Positions 11,101 to 24,653 of a stretch of DNA of 64,000 bases are shown here, piece by piece. Source of the DNA: Pyronema omphalodes (Eukaryota > Ascomycota > Pezizomycetes > Pezizales > Pyronemataceae); NCBI GenBank assembly GCA_024516155.1, contig JAJJXM010000001.1:744001-808000 (forward strand), written 5' to 3'. The position numbers and the translations under genes are program-made. Each line of letters opens with the position of its first letter. Positions within the stretch are counted from its first letter, which is position 1. The notes beneath the pieces are model-generated. The model was given only the letters and a program-made list of their open reading frames with translations. It was not told where the DNA came from and searched no databases.

Positions 11101-14100
11101 AGCAGTGTTCATGTTGTAAACATATAGCCTAGAGTAGTTTTTGATCATCTCCGGTGGCATAAGACCATCGATCTTGCGGTGAACATCATCGTGCAACTCG
11201 TTGGCCATACAGTAGCAAGTAGCGTCCATGAGCACGGCAAAAGGCTTGTGCCACATCCGACTAGCGATCTTGAGGTAGCAGTAGGCGAGGAGATCAGAGT
11301 CGATAGCGTCGGCCTGAATGTTGCGAAGGACGAAACAGATCACCGACATACCGTCCTTCGTTTCTCCTCCGTCGTAGACGATACGCGCGGAAAGGATAGT
11401 CTCAACTGACCGGCCAGAGTTTTTAAGCATGAAGTGCTGGTACCTAGAATAAGCAGGCTGAACGCTTCCAGTAATTTGAGGGCGTCCAAGGGAGATATCC
11501 AAAGGTGGGGATCCAAGTGTTGAAATGAGAGCCGAGAACTTCTTAATAGAAATCTGTAGTGGCGACAAAGGCTGCTCTCCAAACTTTTCTCCATTAGGTC
11601 TCTGCATCCTGGCCTTCTCCTCAAAGATAAGCTTATGCCTGACCGTTTCCCAATGGTCATAGAGGAAGCGATGTAGGGCAACACTAGAACCGAAATCAAA
11701 AGACTCCTGGGGAATAATCAACTCCTTTGTCTTAGGGGGAACCGAGATATTCCTCAAGAATGTAATGACTTCGCAAATATTTCCGGTCAAGAAATCGTTC
11801 AACGGAATCATGTACGCTTCTTTAGCTCCGAAAAGAACATTGTTGGCAAGATTTTGAATAATCTTAGCAATCAACATTAATCCTCTTCGCATTTCCTTGG
11901 TGGGGACATGGTCGACCAATCCTTCCGAATCCGGGGCAACGATAGCGGGACAGAAGAACCGCAAGAAAATGAAAGCTCCAACAGCAGTGTATTTTGCCTC
12001 CGGGAATCGATGGGCGACACAAGCAGAGATGGTGTGACATATCCTTCTGAAAGAGTCGGGAAGGTAAGGACCAGATTTTGTAATCTCTCCAATAAACACC
12101 TTTGCAATAACCCTAAGCTGTTCCTCATTTGCATAAAGCTCATCAGGAGAAGAAGTTCTAGCAGGATCAAGCTCCAAGTCAAGAACGGCGGATGATACAA
12201 TTAATCGTCTGATTGTCTCCTGGAGGACCCTCTTCAAGTAATCCGATCCCTTCCATTTGGCGAATACGGACAACATCTTTGTCGCTACACAGTTGCGACG
12301 TAGTAACTCGGATTCGCTCTCGGTGTTTTCGACCTCCTGCTCGATAAGTGCTTTCAATAGCGTCAGGCCCATTCCACGGGAATCGAAGATATTAAGCAAT
12401 GCTACTGTCAGCTCGTCAACTTCAGAAGAAGGACAGCATTCACACAACGCCAAGGCAAATTTGATGTCGTTCACAAGAAGGTCAATAAGCTTCTCGTACT
12501 TCTCTCCGATTGCCGAATCTCCTAGAGCTCCAAACTCAGTTCCCTGGGTGAGAATATTTGTGAGAACGTGCATGAATGCCGTCCTGGTCTCTAAACTCTC
12601 GTGGTATCCAATCTCCAACGAAAACTTTAATCCAACATCGACATTTGCTGATAAAAGGTTCGATAATGCCTGGATAGCCAATTCCTGGAAGGAAGCAGCG
12701 TCATCTCTTGCAAGGGATGCAGTCTGAAGATCAGGTCTTCTTTCCACCTCCTGATAGCTGAAGTCAAGTAAAGACAAGAAAGATGTGAAATAACTGCAGA
12801 ACATAGAAGATCTAGCATCGATAATATCCGCATCATGATTTAAATCCGGAGGTTGTAGCGGAAGGCGGTAGAGCAGGTTGACAATAGCTCTTAAACAAGC
12901 ACGGTCCAAATCCCGCTGAAGACGAATAAACTCATCCCTCTTAAAACCCTGGAGAGGATAGCTGCTGTCGACATTTTTGTTTTGATTGCTCATCCATTCT
13001 GCAAGAATCTGAAGCAAGCTGTTACGGACACGAACATCCTGGCGGAGGTTAAGAATTTCCTTCTTTCTGGCCACCAGCTCGGCAAGGTTACACATGCGGA
13101 TCTTGACACGAAGAGTAGTGTAGTCTTCCTTCAAGGTGTGTAGATACCGTGCTAAACTCAAGGTCATGGCTCCCAGGTCCACAGTCAAAAAGGTATCCTG
13201 AGCCTCCTCTAATCTTTCGACGATGGTCTTAAGAAGGGAACAAATCTGCTCCGCAAATAACGTCCTGCTCTCTCCAGTTGCTTCTTTTGTCGGGTCCAAA
13301 ACAATATTAAGCTCTGACTCCAAAGATCTGAAAAGTTGAAGATAGAGACGGGGGTTAAGTTCGGTTCCCAAAACCTCTCTAATGTTTTCTCTGACGCTGA
13401 CAAGTTTACAGACTAGCAGCTGCAGACACTGCTTCATGAAACGCTCCAACAAAGACATAGAGTCACCTTCACTGGTTAGACGGTCAATCCATTTTAGGCC
13501 CGCAAGAGAGGCATCGGTAACCCGCATGTGAGGCGGTAGATGTGCTGGTACATCGGCAATACAACATCCTCCAATTGATGCTAGGAATCCGGAGTAGTTG
13601 CGCCATTCGGCATGAAGACGGTCGTCTAACCGGCCGCTGGATGCTACGCCGGGTGACAAAATGTGCTTGCACAATGTCCGCCATCTGGTGAAGACAGCTT
13701 CCCAGGCAGTTAATATACCAGGAGACGGCATAGACATTCTGGTAAGCAGCTTTCGGAGACGCTTCTGGAATGCTACCGGTCCGGTGATTCGGAAGGTCTG
13801 GAGGGACAGCTCCGAGTAGACGGGAAAGTTGCGCATTAAGGTCAAGTTGGAGCGAGCTAAATCTTCGGGATTCTCGGTGAGACGTCCTTCCTCGCAAAGT
13901 AATGCAATGGCATGTGTTGTCATTGAGCAAATGTCAAGATCGCTGGAACAAAGAAGCACAAGGAATGAAATCTCAAGTGATACATTTGCTCTAGTTCTCT
14001 CTGGGATATCCGAAACGCCGATGGTGAAATCCTACAAAATGTAAGTCATAATTGTCACTATTTAAAAATTTCGTTCATTACCTTTCGAGACTGAATAATG

Positions 14101-16450
14101 TTCACTCGGGTGTCAAGATACCCATGGACCAACTCCAGCATATTCTTCAAACTGGGATCCCGGAAATCAAAATCCAAAAGTTTCTTTGAAAGCATTGCAA
14201 CAATTGCAGACCTAAATTGGTCGATCAGTAACCGAAATATGCTACAGAAGTCTTGGCGACTTACGTTCCGGCCCAGAAGAATGGCAACAAGTTATGATCT
14301 TCCTGCAATAGAGTTCCCCGGTCTTTCATTGCAGCCTGGAAAGTCTCTGGGGACAGCAGTCTCCTAGCAAAAGTAACTGTGGAGTTTCTCACGAATTCGT
14401 CATCATCACAAATAAGTGTGAGAATAGAATTGATGGATTTATCAGCTAGCTGACTCCAATCGCCGGATCTGAAATCAATGTTTTCGTAAAGCAAAAGCGG
14501 TCGAATCTTTAGCAACTCCAAAAGCTGGTACAACAACTCAATCGAGCCAATACTGTCTGTTGAGATGTTTTTGTGTCGCATACTATCGGTTCCAGATCCC
14601 CCAGTGAATGGCACACTGCTTACAGCTTTTCTCATACTGGAAATCCCATGAAGGTATTCACCAAGATCTGGAGCGATGGCTTCAAACAATGCAGTATATT
14701 GTTCCGCATTAGCCTGACTGGCCAACACTGCCGCACCAGCAAACACTGTAATCTTGAATGACATCGGAGCCGTTTTGTCCAAGCACACAGGGATCAAATG
14801 CTCCACTACCGACTCCACTGAAAGTCTAGCCAGGGAAACAAACGCCTTTATTAATACATCCCGATCCATGACTTCTTCCGGTGCTGGCATATTGTGTGGT
14901 GGCTTTTTGAAAATCTCCTCCCTCATGTCATTTTGAATATCAAGTGCAAAACTAAGCAATGCATTGTCAGACTCTCCTGCGAATAAGCTTCCTGCACGAC
15001 AAATTGTAATTAAGCATGACGCTGCAATATCTGCTGATTTAGGCTGACGAAGTGCTTGACGTAGGTTGTTCAAAAAGACGATCTTTTTTGCTAGAGAACT
15101 GCCCCGCTGGGAGCCACTCATATCCGCCTGCACGAAAACTTCAGGAAGGAGGAGAACAAGTGCTGTTTGTAATGGCCAGATAACCGCTCTTCGTTTCGTG
15201 CTTTCTGTGAGTGAGCCTGCAAAGTCAAACAAAACATCTGCTCCCCCTTCAATACGCTGCTGTGATGTATGTAAATCCACAAAGTCCTTAGGGTGAGAAT
15301 CAATCCACCTATGAATTGCTTCGGGTAATATTGCCGCCAACGCATTTTGAGATGATTTTCGCAAAGGGAGAAAACTTCCACTTATCTCCTGGAGCACCAA
15401 TGATAGCTTCTTCTGATTTAATGATAGATGGGCAATAAATTGTAGCCCAGTTGCGTAAAGATCATCTGCCGTTGTTCTTAAGGTCTTTAACTTGGCTCTC
15501 ACCACGTTGTAAACCAGATTCCAGTTTGATGCACTTAAAAATTCGATAACCTTGTAAGTTGCCCTGTCCAATTCACTTGGTTTCCGTGGTAGACCGTCCA
15601 AGCTCCTCTCTTCCGCCTGCATGCTCCCTGCTTTGCTAGATGCCGCGTCGTCATTCACTGGAACCGCTGTCAATTTTAATAATAAGTCCATAGTATATCT
15701 AGCTTGATTTTCGTCGAGTGGAGGGGGATCGATATCTCGTCGTCGTGACCGTCGTGATGAGAACGCCGAAACCGAAGAGTTGCTATCCGCCGGAGCTCCT
15801 CCTTTATGGGCAGCATCGACAGCATCCCAATGCGCCGCGGTACAATCGGCTAATAGCTCTACTAAATAGGTTTGCGTGAGGACCACCAGCTGGGGGCGAT
15901 TTCTCGGTGCAAGAGATTCGTACGGCTAATTATTTCGTCAACAACTCCCCGACTCGCATGGCCTGGGATGGGAATATCAATAAACCCTTGATATGCTCTC
16001 CAATTGAGTCACTATAGCTGCAACCAATATGTCGAGCTGCGACTTTGCCATCTCAATCATTGTTCCGCGCGAAAGCGCGACAACCTCATCGCGTCGTACA
16101 TCGTTCAAATCGTCTCCCGTCCGATTAGGAAGCTGTGTTTGTAGAACTAAGTGTTAGCGACCGGCTATCTCCATTCACATAACTCCTATCGCATCTGACC
16201 CCCCTCCTTCCTTCCCTCCGTCGGAATTGGAGGTAGTTGTAGGCTTCCCCGGTGCTTCTTGAATCGACGTACCCGCGCTGAGAGCCGCTCCAGTAAAGTC
16301 TGCACCAGCTTCCGATCCCCTTCCATGGAGGGCCACTATAGGAAGGTACCGACTCGTCTCTGATTGTCGTGTCGGGCGCACTCTGGAACTGGGACTCTGC
16401 TGCTGGTGTTGCTGCTCGTGGATTGGATTCGATCCGCCGGCTATGGACAT
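8158..16450 (-). CDS. ira1: Neurofibromin/Ira-type Ras GTPase-activating protein
   Basis: Seven exons (16450-16184, 16132-15986, 15925-14265, 14211-14082, 14031-10416, 10364-8531, 8449-8158) give 2648 residues, the usual size for fungal Ira/NF1. All junctions preserve frame; for example, exons 2-3 join as SISR|PYESLAPRNR. The RasGAP domain spans ~1230-1500: the arginine finger is in LLRRNCVATK (~1312), followed by FLRFFCPAIVAP (~1423) and GLMLIAKIIQNLAN. A Sec14/CRAL-TRIO-like part (~1610-1730) and a PH-like part (~1770-1880, FKVGSQYIQITPVKRTELFP) follow, as in neurofibromin. The rest is HEAT-like helical sequence; the N-terminal 90 residues are low complexity. It should accelerate GTP hydrolysis by Ras at membranes and so restrain cAMP/MAPK signalling. 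The extreme C-terminus is least certain: a gtaagt at 8184-8189 could be a further donor. Confidence 0.93.
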
Positions 16451-16976
16451 TGACCTTTCACGCTGTGGTGAGTCGGGTTTTGGGGGGACTGTCGGTCGGC
16501 TGTCGTAGCTTGTGATGCGATCGGACGGGTTTGTTGTTTGTTGAAGGATTATGAGATGAAATGCGGAGTGAGGTGTGTAGTGGTGCCCGGAGATTATAAT
16601 AGTTGACTAGGGAGTTCCGAAGAGCACGCTACTACCAAGCCACCGCGTGCGAGAGCGAGCTGGGAAACGGTTTTTGGGGGGGAGGGACTTTGAGGAGGGA
16701 AGAGGGTTTAGGAGGGAAAATCAAATAGATAGCAGGGTTACTATTGGCGATGTTATTGCCATGTGGATTGGGGGATAATTATTGCCAGGAGTTGGGATAA
16801 CTTGGATGTAGGTAGCAGGAGCCAGCAGAATTGCCAGCAAAAACGCGCATCTTTCCCATATTGATATTTCTATTATTTGTTGATATTTTTATTTATTTTT
16901 TTTGTTGATGTTTGGGTATTATTATGCTTGTGTCTTGGGGGCTTTTCTGAATAGCTGTCCCTGAGGTTTTCCTAAT

Positions 16977-17019
<43 letters not shown>

Positions 17020-18224
17020 TTCCTGATGACTGGCTGTCCCTGAGTTTCTGTTTCGAAACAAACATCTTCGAGGCGAGGCGAGCGCAGCCGGCAAAGTACA
17101 GCTTACGAGAGCTCTTTTTGTTTTTTTCGCCTAAATGCCAGGCCCAGGGGAATTGACACCAAGAAGAGGGTTGGACTGACTCGTCGGCCATCCGCTAAGG
17201 ATTTAGAGGAGAGAAGGGAGTCTGTGATACGCGGGAGCTTTGTCGGGCACGTCCAGTTCGCCGGCTGCTCCATGCCCAGAAGAGAAGAGCAAACCATCTG
17301 GCATCGCGGAGCTATGGGGGGGAGAGGCATGGCATGGACGAGGGGTACGCTATGCGGCCAGCAGAAAACGTGGACTGGGCAGGACGGTCGCGAGATGCCA
17401 TTCCTATCCGGGAAAGTAGCTGTGTGCTCTGTTGTTTTGAAAGCACCGTAACCGCATCTCAGACAGCAGTAGGATCTTGAAGCATGGCATCGAGGTCTTT
17501 GCGCCCCGTTCGGAGGATTATCACTGGATGTCACTCGATGTTGATACTCACTTCCAAGTTGAGGTGAGTGATGTGCACACAAAGGGCTGACAAGCTTTGG
17601 ACCGTTGTTAGCTAGCGGCCTCCGCAGCGGGTATGCCTCGGCTGGTTGGCGAGTGGGCAGGGGGAGTCGGGGAGTCGAGGAGTCAGGGAGTCAGGGAGTC
17701 AGGGACTCTGGGTGGGTTGTGAATACACGATTCGATGAAGCATCAAATTCCAGTGAGACAAAACACAAAACAGTACATTTTACTATAATGATATCTAGAA
17801 AATATAACGCAAGGTTTGGCATCTACAAGCAACCGCTGGATTATAAACAATCTGTGCGAAACTTAAATGTCGAAACGGCAAGCGTGAAACAAAGATGCGG
17901 AAAGCAAAACAAACGCCTCATCTTCAAGACACGCCATCACTCACGCGAGTCTACTGTTTGCGCATGGACCCACTCGTCCCATGACAAGCATCACTCGTAA
18001 AAGTCTCGTGCTCTTTGAACAAAACCAAAAAAAATCGATATATATCCAGAGTCCAAATGATATAATACATAAACACAATAAATCACGCACGACGCAAGGA
18101 TATTACAACACAACGCCTAATAAACACCTCCGTATTACCTTGTAATAAAAAAATACATAGGTAGATACCGAGTGATCCTAACCATACACGACTCCCCCAA
18201 AACGCCTAGTATAGCTCTTACTGT
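16451..18224. other. Intergenic DNA between the RasGAP and TLC genes
   Basis: Contains the RasGAP promoter/leader (first ~250 nt, G/T-rich on the + strand) and, at its right end, the 3' flank of the TLC gene. No family resemblance in any open frame. Short repeats: (CT)18 at 16979-17014 and gggagtcagggagtcag near 17670-17705. Confidence 0.6.
16979..17014 (+). repeat. (CT)18 microsatellite
   Basis: Uninterrupted dinucleotide run of about 36 nt in intergenic DNA. Confidence 0.95.
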
Positions 18225-19318
18225 CTACCTTGATGATCTGGTAACTCTCTTGCGAACCTCCTCAACCTGCTCTCCTGCAATCATTGCCGGGGTGGCAAGA
18301 TCGACATCGGTTCCCTCAACCCAAACCTTCTCCTCCTCCTTCTTAACCTTCTCCTTAGGTGTAGAGAACCGGGAAGCAACAGTCTGGATCATACGCGAGA
18401 ACCAGTAGTAGTTAAGGCAGTTGAGTACAGTGTTGCTGCTAAGATAGACGATGGCAAGCCACAGAGGGACCTGCATACCCGGGTACAAGCCACTGAGCAT
18501 CTTCTCAACCTCTACCTCACCCCGGGCTTCCGCCTGCTGTTGAGCGTAGACCGAGAAGATATCCTTGAACACCCTGTAGCTGCTGATAGGTCCCCAGACG
18601 ACACGGCATCCGAAGAAAGTTCCCAACAAAGCAAATCCGTTGATAAGCTGAATCTTGGAACCGGTGAGGCCAGTCTTATCGCAGAACCAATGAATGTTTA
18701 GGAACGGACTAGAAAGCTCGAAGAGGATAAAAACGGGAGCATAGAAGTTGACAAAGGGTCTCTGTTTTCTATTAGCGGTAGGGAGTAGAAAATTCGAAGG
18801 ATACGAACAAATCCAAAGCTGTAGACGGTGAGCGCCGACACAGCGTGTGCGACAAACCCAAGACCCATAATCTTAATGTGCCAGAGAGAAATCATCAAAT
18901 CCCAGAGAAAGTATCCAGCAGCGTACGCAGTGACAGCAGCACCGATGGGTGTGTAGCCAAACACTCTGTAGTATGCCTGCTCAAGAGAGCTGTGGTCATT
19001 GTAATCGGCCCGCTCAGAATCCGCAAACATTCCCCATAACGCAATAACGCAGATGAAGGATGACTGTACGAAGGATACAACGTGAACATCCCAGTTAATG
19101 GTGGATCTCTTGTCCAAGATCTTGTAGTGTCTTCCGAAGAAGGTGCTGGAGATCACCGGCGAAATCACCATGTAGATAGCATGGTACAGCGTGAAAGCTC
19201 CTAGAATCTGGTGAATATGGTCCGCCAGGGTGTGTAGACCGTATGGCGTTGCGATCGCGCGAACGTAGTCTTGTAAGGGTGCAAGTGCAGCAGGGCACTC
19301 CTGAACGAAGAACTCCAT
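18225..19318 (-). CDS. TLC-domain multi-pass membrane protein
   Basis: Two exons, 19318-18809 and 18761-18225, encode 348 residues; the 47-nt intron (gttcgt..acag with ccgctaat branch) joins SFGF to RPFVNFYAPVF. The start at 19318 sits in a good context (gtcaccATGG) and precedes the first family-like sequence. Several hydrophobic helices are visible (AFTLYHAIYMVISPVI, VQSSFICVIALWGMF, AAVTAYAAGYFLWDLMI, GFVAHAVSALTVYSF, VPLWLAIVYLSSNTVLN). Typical TLC features are WDVHVVSFVQ after the first pair of helices, the GYFLWDLMISLWH segment, and FILFELSSPFLNIHWF. The organisation is that of the TMEM56/TLCD and yeast YPR114W type rather than of Lag1 ceramide synthases, whose double-His motif I do not see. 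A lipid-related membrane role is likely; substrate unknown. The C-terminal ~50 residues are charged and end VRKRVTRSSR. Confidence 0.9.
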
Positions 19319-20028
19319 GGTGACAGCAGCTGTTGGTTGTTGCAACGACGACCTCAAAATATTTTTTTTTCGTAGGGCTGGGAGGTATCTATGTACCGGA
19401 TCGACGAAACCGTGGGGGGATGCGGAAATATATCGACACGACTCCGGATAAGCTTTTGTATTTCAAGTGCGACAACTGGTCGCAGGGGTTGCCGCACTCT
19501 ACAAACTAAAAAATCAGAACCGCGGAAGTTGTGGAGGAAAGGGACGGGGTAGGCGAAGAAAGGCGTGGTGATGTCCTTCGTCAGCCGGTGGTGGGGACTC
19601 GTGCGCCCAAGAAAGAGTGGGATGGAGTTTGTTGGGACACGCTCCCTGTTCAAGCTACCCAGGATTGGAGGCGCACGTTGCGTCGGATCTCGCTTACGCT
19701 GGAGGGCCGCTTTTACTACGAAGTCACGAGATAGCACTCGTGTTACCACGGAGCAAGTGTTGCGGAGTTACGTGATGAAGACGGTGGGAAGAGCGCAAAA
19801 AGGGTTCCTGACTTGCGCGGCCTGCGCTTTGTGCAAACTGTAGCACGGATCATAAGCCCCTAAAAGGTGATGCTTGGTATTAACAAATACGGTATGCAGT
19901 CATGCTGTTTGTTGTAAAAAAAACGAACAAATAATCGCAAAATCACAGCAACGATATCGAAACATCTTTACACACTCCATCCCATGAGATCTTCAATATT
20001 CCTTGTAGATGGTCATTCGTCCAGTAGC
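19319..20028. other. Spacer between the TLC and Pin1 genes
   Basis: About 700 nt. It should hold the promoter of the TLC gene (left part, - strand) and the 3' UTR of the Pin1 gene (right part). Open frames on both strands overlap each other and show no family resemblance. I saw no gene. Confidence 0.55.
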
Positions 20029-20803
20029 CTATTCCAATCTGTAGAAGCCATGTCAGCATCACCAAGCCGTGTCATCTAGCATCATCTTCTCACCTCTCAA
20101 TCAAGTGCACTCCCGAACCGGTCTCAACAATGTGGCTCATCTCTCCGGGCTGCAATGCAAATGCGGCATCCTCAAACTCCTTCTGCATCTCCCCCTTTCC
20201 GAAGAATCCCCTACGTGTTTGTTAGAAAGAGCTTCAGTACGGCTCATGGGGTGCCTACAAATCTCCCCTCTTACGGGAGCTGCTGCAATCACTCTCGCTG
20301 GCCGCCAACTCTCCAAGACTGAGCTGTCCGGACCTAATTCTCTGCTCGAAACCGGAGAGAATAGCTATGGCCTCCTCCTTTGTTCTGGTAATCTCCGCCT
20401 ATGTAAATCAGCATCCGCGCACGCTCGGCATCCTTACCCGTGCTTCAGTCGGGAACAACGCACCTGCTTCCAGGAACTCGGTCTTCGGCTCTGATTGTGC
20501 TTGATGAGGAGATGAGCACAACGGATCTTGCCCTCGTGGCCGCCACCGCTGGCCGACAAACCAGGAGAAGAGTAGTTATCGGCCATGTAGCGCTTCAAGA
20601 GGTCCTGGTTGGCATCATGGGGAGGCTCCCACTGCGATTGGTTGGTGTTGACGTTGAAGTAGTAGGGAAGCGACCTTGACTTGCTGAACTTGACGATCCA
20701 TCCCTGAGGAAGGCCGGTGGTCTGATCGATGTCTGCCTGTCGACACGGTTAGGCGTTAGCACGCGTTTAACACGGTTCTTCCTGTTCGTGTGGTCAATAC
20801 CAT
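20029..20803 (-). CDS. pin1: Pin1/Ess1 parvulin peptidyl-prolyl isomerase
   Basis: Five coding exons: 20803-20801 (ATG only), 20736-20464, 20398-20259, 20210-20094, 20038-20029; product 180 residues, the usual Ess1/Pin1 size. WW domain at ~9-42 ([25 protein letters not shown]; Trp14 and Trp37) binds phospho-Ser/Thr-Pro. The parvulin domain follows at ~70-178 with the expected catalytic residues: His76 (CAHLLIKH), the phosphate-binding Arg85-Arg86 pair, Cys130 (SESDCSSS), Met147-Gln148, Ser171 and His174 (GSGVHLIER). It isomerises pSer/pThr-Pro bonds, for example in the RNA polymerase II CTD and mitotic phosphoproteins. Splicing is required because the frame is broken at each intron; exon 3 to 4 restores [12 protein letters not shown]. 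The 3-nt first exon is supported by ATG|gtattg, two ctaac branch motifs and a cgacag acceptor; the next Met (51) would delete the WW domain. Confidence 0.92.
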
Positions 20804-22614
20804 TGTATTGTGTGGTTAGTTGTCGTGGTTGTCTAATTGCGGGTGTGGTGGGGTATCTATCGATTGAAGGTCTTTAGAGTGTGATCGTGGCATTCCATCA
20901 GCGACAACCGCCTGAAGGACGAGATGGATGGGGTACATCCCGACCGGGTTTAGCCCCTCGATTATGCGGGGTACAGCTCCTGCCGTTTACTTGGAAGACC
21001 CCGAACTTTACTCAATCAGAGTCAATCTACCCCACAGACCCAACCAAACCAAACATTCAGCCTCGAATCAGCCAGTCTAACCTGGAGCGAACAACCATCC
21101 CGAATTGTGTTCCGTCGGGACCAATTATTTAGAATCCGAAACAGAATCCTGGGGTAAATCAAATCTATTTCACAGCATGCCCGACATTTGATTTCGGCCC
21201 GTGACGTGGGCTGTCAAACGGTACATCGTACACGTCCGGCAGTGAAAACCGGCGAGTGAGTGGTGAATCAACTGGTCCGGCTACAAATAAACAACGCAAT
21301 CAATCTATTTGTTCAAATCCGTGTTTCGATCGATTACCGTACAGCTCCTGCTGTGTTGGCTTGCTTTTTCGGATTCAAAACATACGAACCAATCGATTCA
21401 TGACGATTGTTCATATATATCAGCATCCGGCATACGCATATGCGAACCACAGCCCTACAGGTCCTATCTTTTCCCGGATCTTGGGAGCCAAGAGGAAGGA
21501 TTTTAAGTTGTCTCAACCAAAGGTACGAAGCTTATGCTGCTGGCATGTACTGGTGACTTACCAAAGATGAGAGGGGAATTATATCTACATCAATCCCCGA
21601 TTGTCTTGGCCTCTGTCTGGAATGGGAATGTTCTACATCAAGGCAAATAATGTGGCAATTGGATTTTAAATGACCTGGTTGTCTGGTGGACGGATTGAAT
21701 ACCAAAGCCGTAGGATTCATGGATGAGAGGAACAATCTGCACAAGGCCCGTTGAGAATTAATCAATGCACCTCCGAATCCGGACTTTTACTTTAAACTGA
21801 GTGCCTATTGAAGTTTGGCTCCTACACTGCCATCCCGTTTGCACCACAACCAATCACTACAGCTTCAACCCTACGAACTCTAACTTGCACTACAGTAGCT
21901 ATTGTACCATGGTAACTCAACAAGCTCAACAGGACGAGCTCAGGAAACATCCAATCATGCTGTAACCAAATTGTAGAAACATCCCGACTGTGAATGTTTC
22001 TCGCGCCCGGACCAGGTGTAGGCGGGACGCGAGGAGTCTTGACATGCATAAACGATTCCGCGGCCGTCTTGCATCTGTACCTCGCGGAATTGGGCTGGAC
22101 TCTTTGCAAGCCTTGAAAATCATTTCCATTCGGCTAACGGGGGTGGTTGTCCGTTCTGGCCAGCCTGCCAAAGAACTATCTCAACCATCCAACCAAAAAC
22201 GTTCACGAACTTCAGGGTTAGGGGACGGCCCGGACAACTGGCGCTTGTTCTAGCGCGATGCATTGCGACCCCTTAAATTGCTACGCAGGTAAAGCTGATT
22301 TTCATTGCTTTTCTAACTGCTTTTCTCAGGTTCATCCGGCTACTACTCTCGTTCAGGTTGTTACTATTCTCATTCAGGTACCCACAGGTTCATCATACGT
22401 GGTACCATTTCTGGACGGAAGGATTTACAGCTGACCGGGCGGACTTGTATGCGGGGAGCTGTAGAAAAAGCAAACAACTCACGTCTGCATGCCATTTGAT
22501 AATCGTTGACGCCTGGTGAATTCGCCCAGCCCTCTTAAATACTTCCAGCCGTCCTCAATTCCCATTTCCGTAGCCTTACTAGCATCACAAACATCCGCAA
22601 TAAGCATCAATCCA
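20804..22614. other. Divergent intergenic region, Pin1 (-) and UGM (+)
   Basis: 1.8 kb between two outward-facing genes, so it must contain both promoters. The sequence near 22310-22385 has an imperfect repeat of ttctcaggttcatccgg/tctcattcaggtacc words. Open frames (for example 21256-21570 on + and 22109-21822 on -) have no recognisable family and overlap antisense frames. I found no gene. Confidence 0.55.

Positions 22615-24653
<2,039 letters not shown>

Noticed and set aside
19354..19843. Overlapping frames upstream of the TLC gene (131 aa on -, 92 aa on +)
   Set aside because: Mutually antisense, no conserved motif, and located where the TLC promoter must be.
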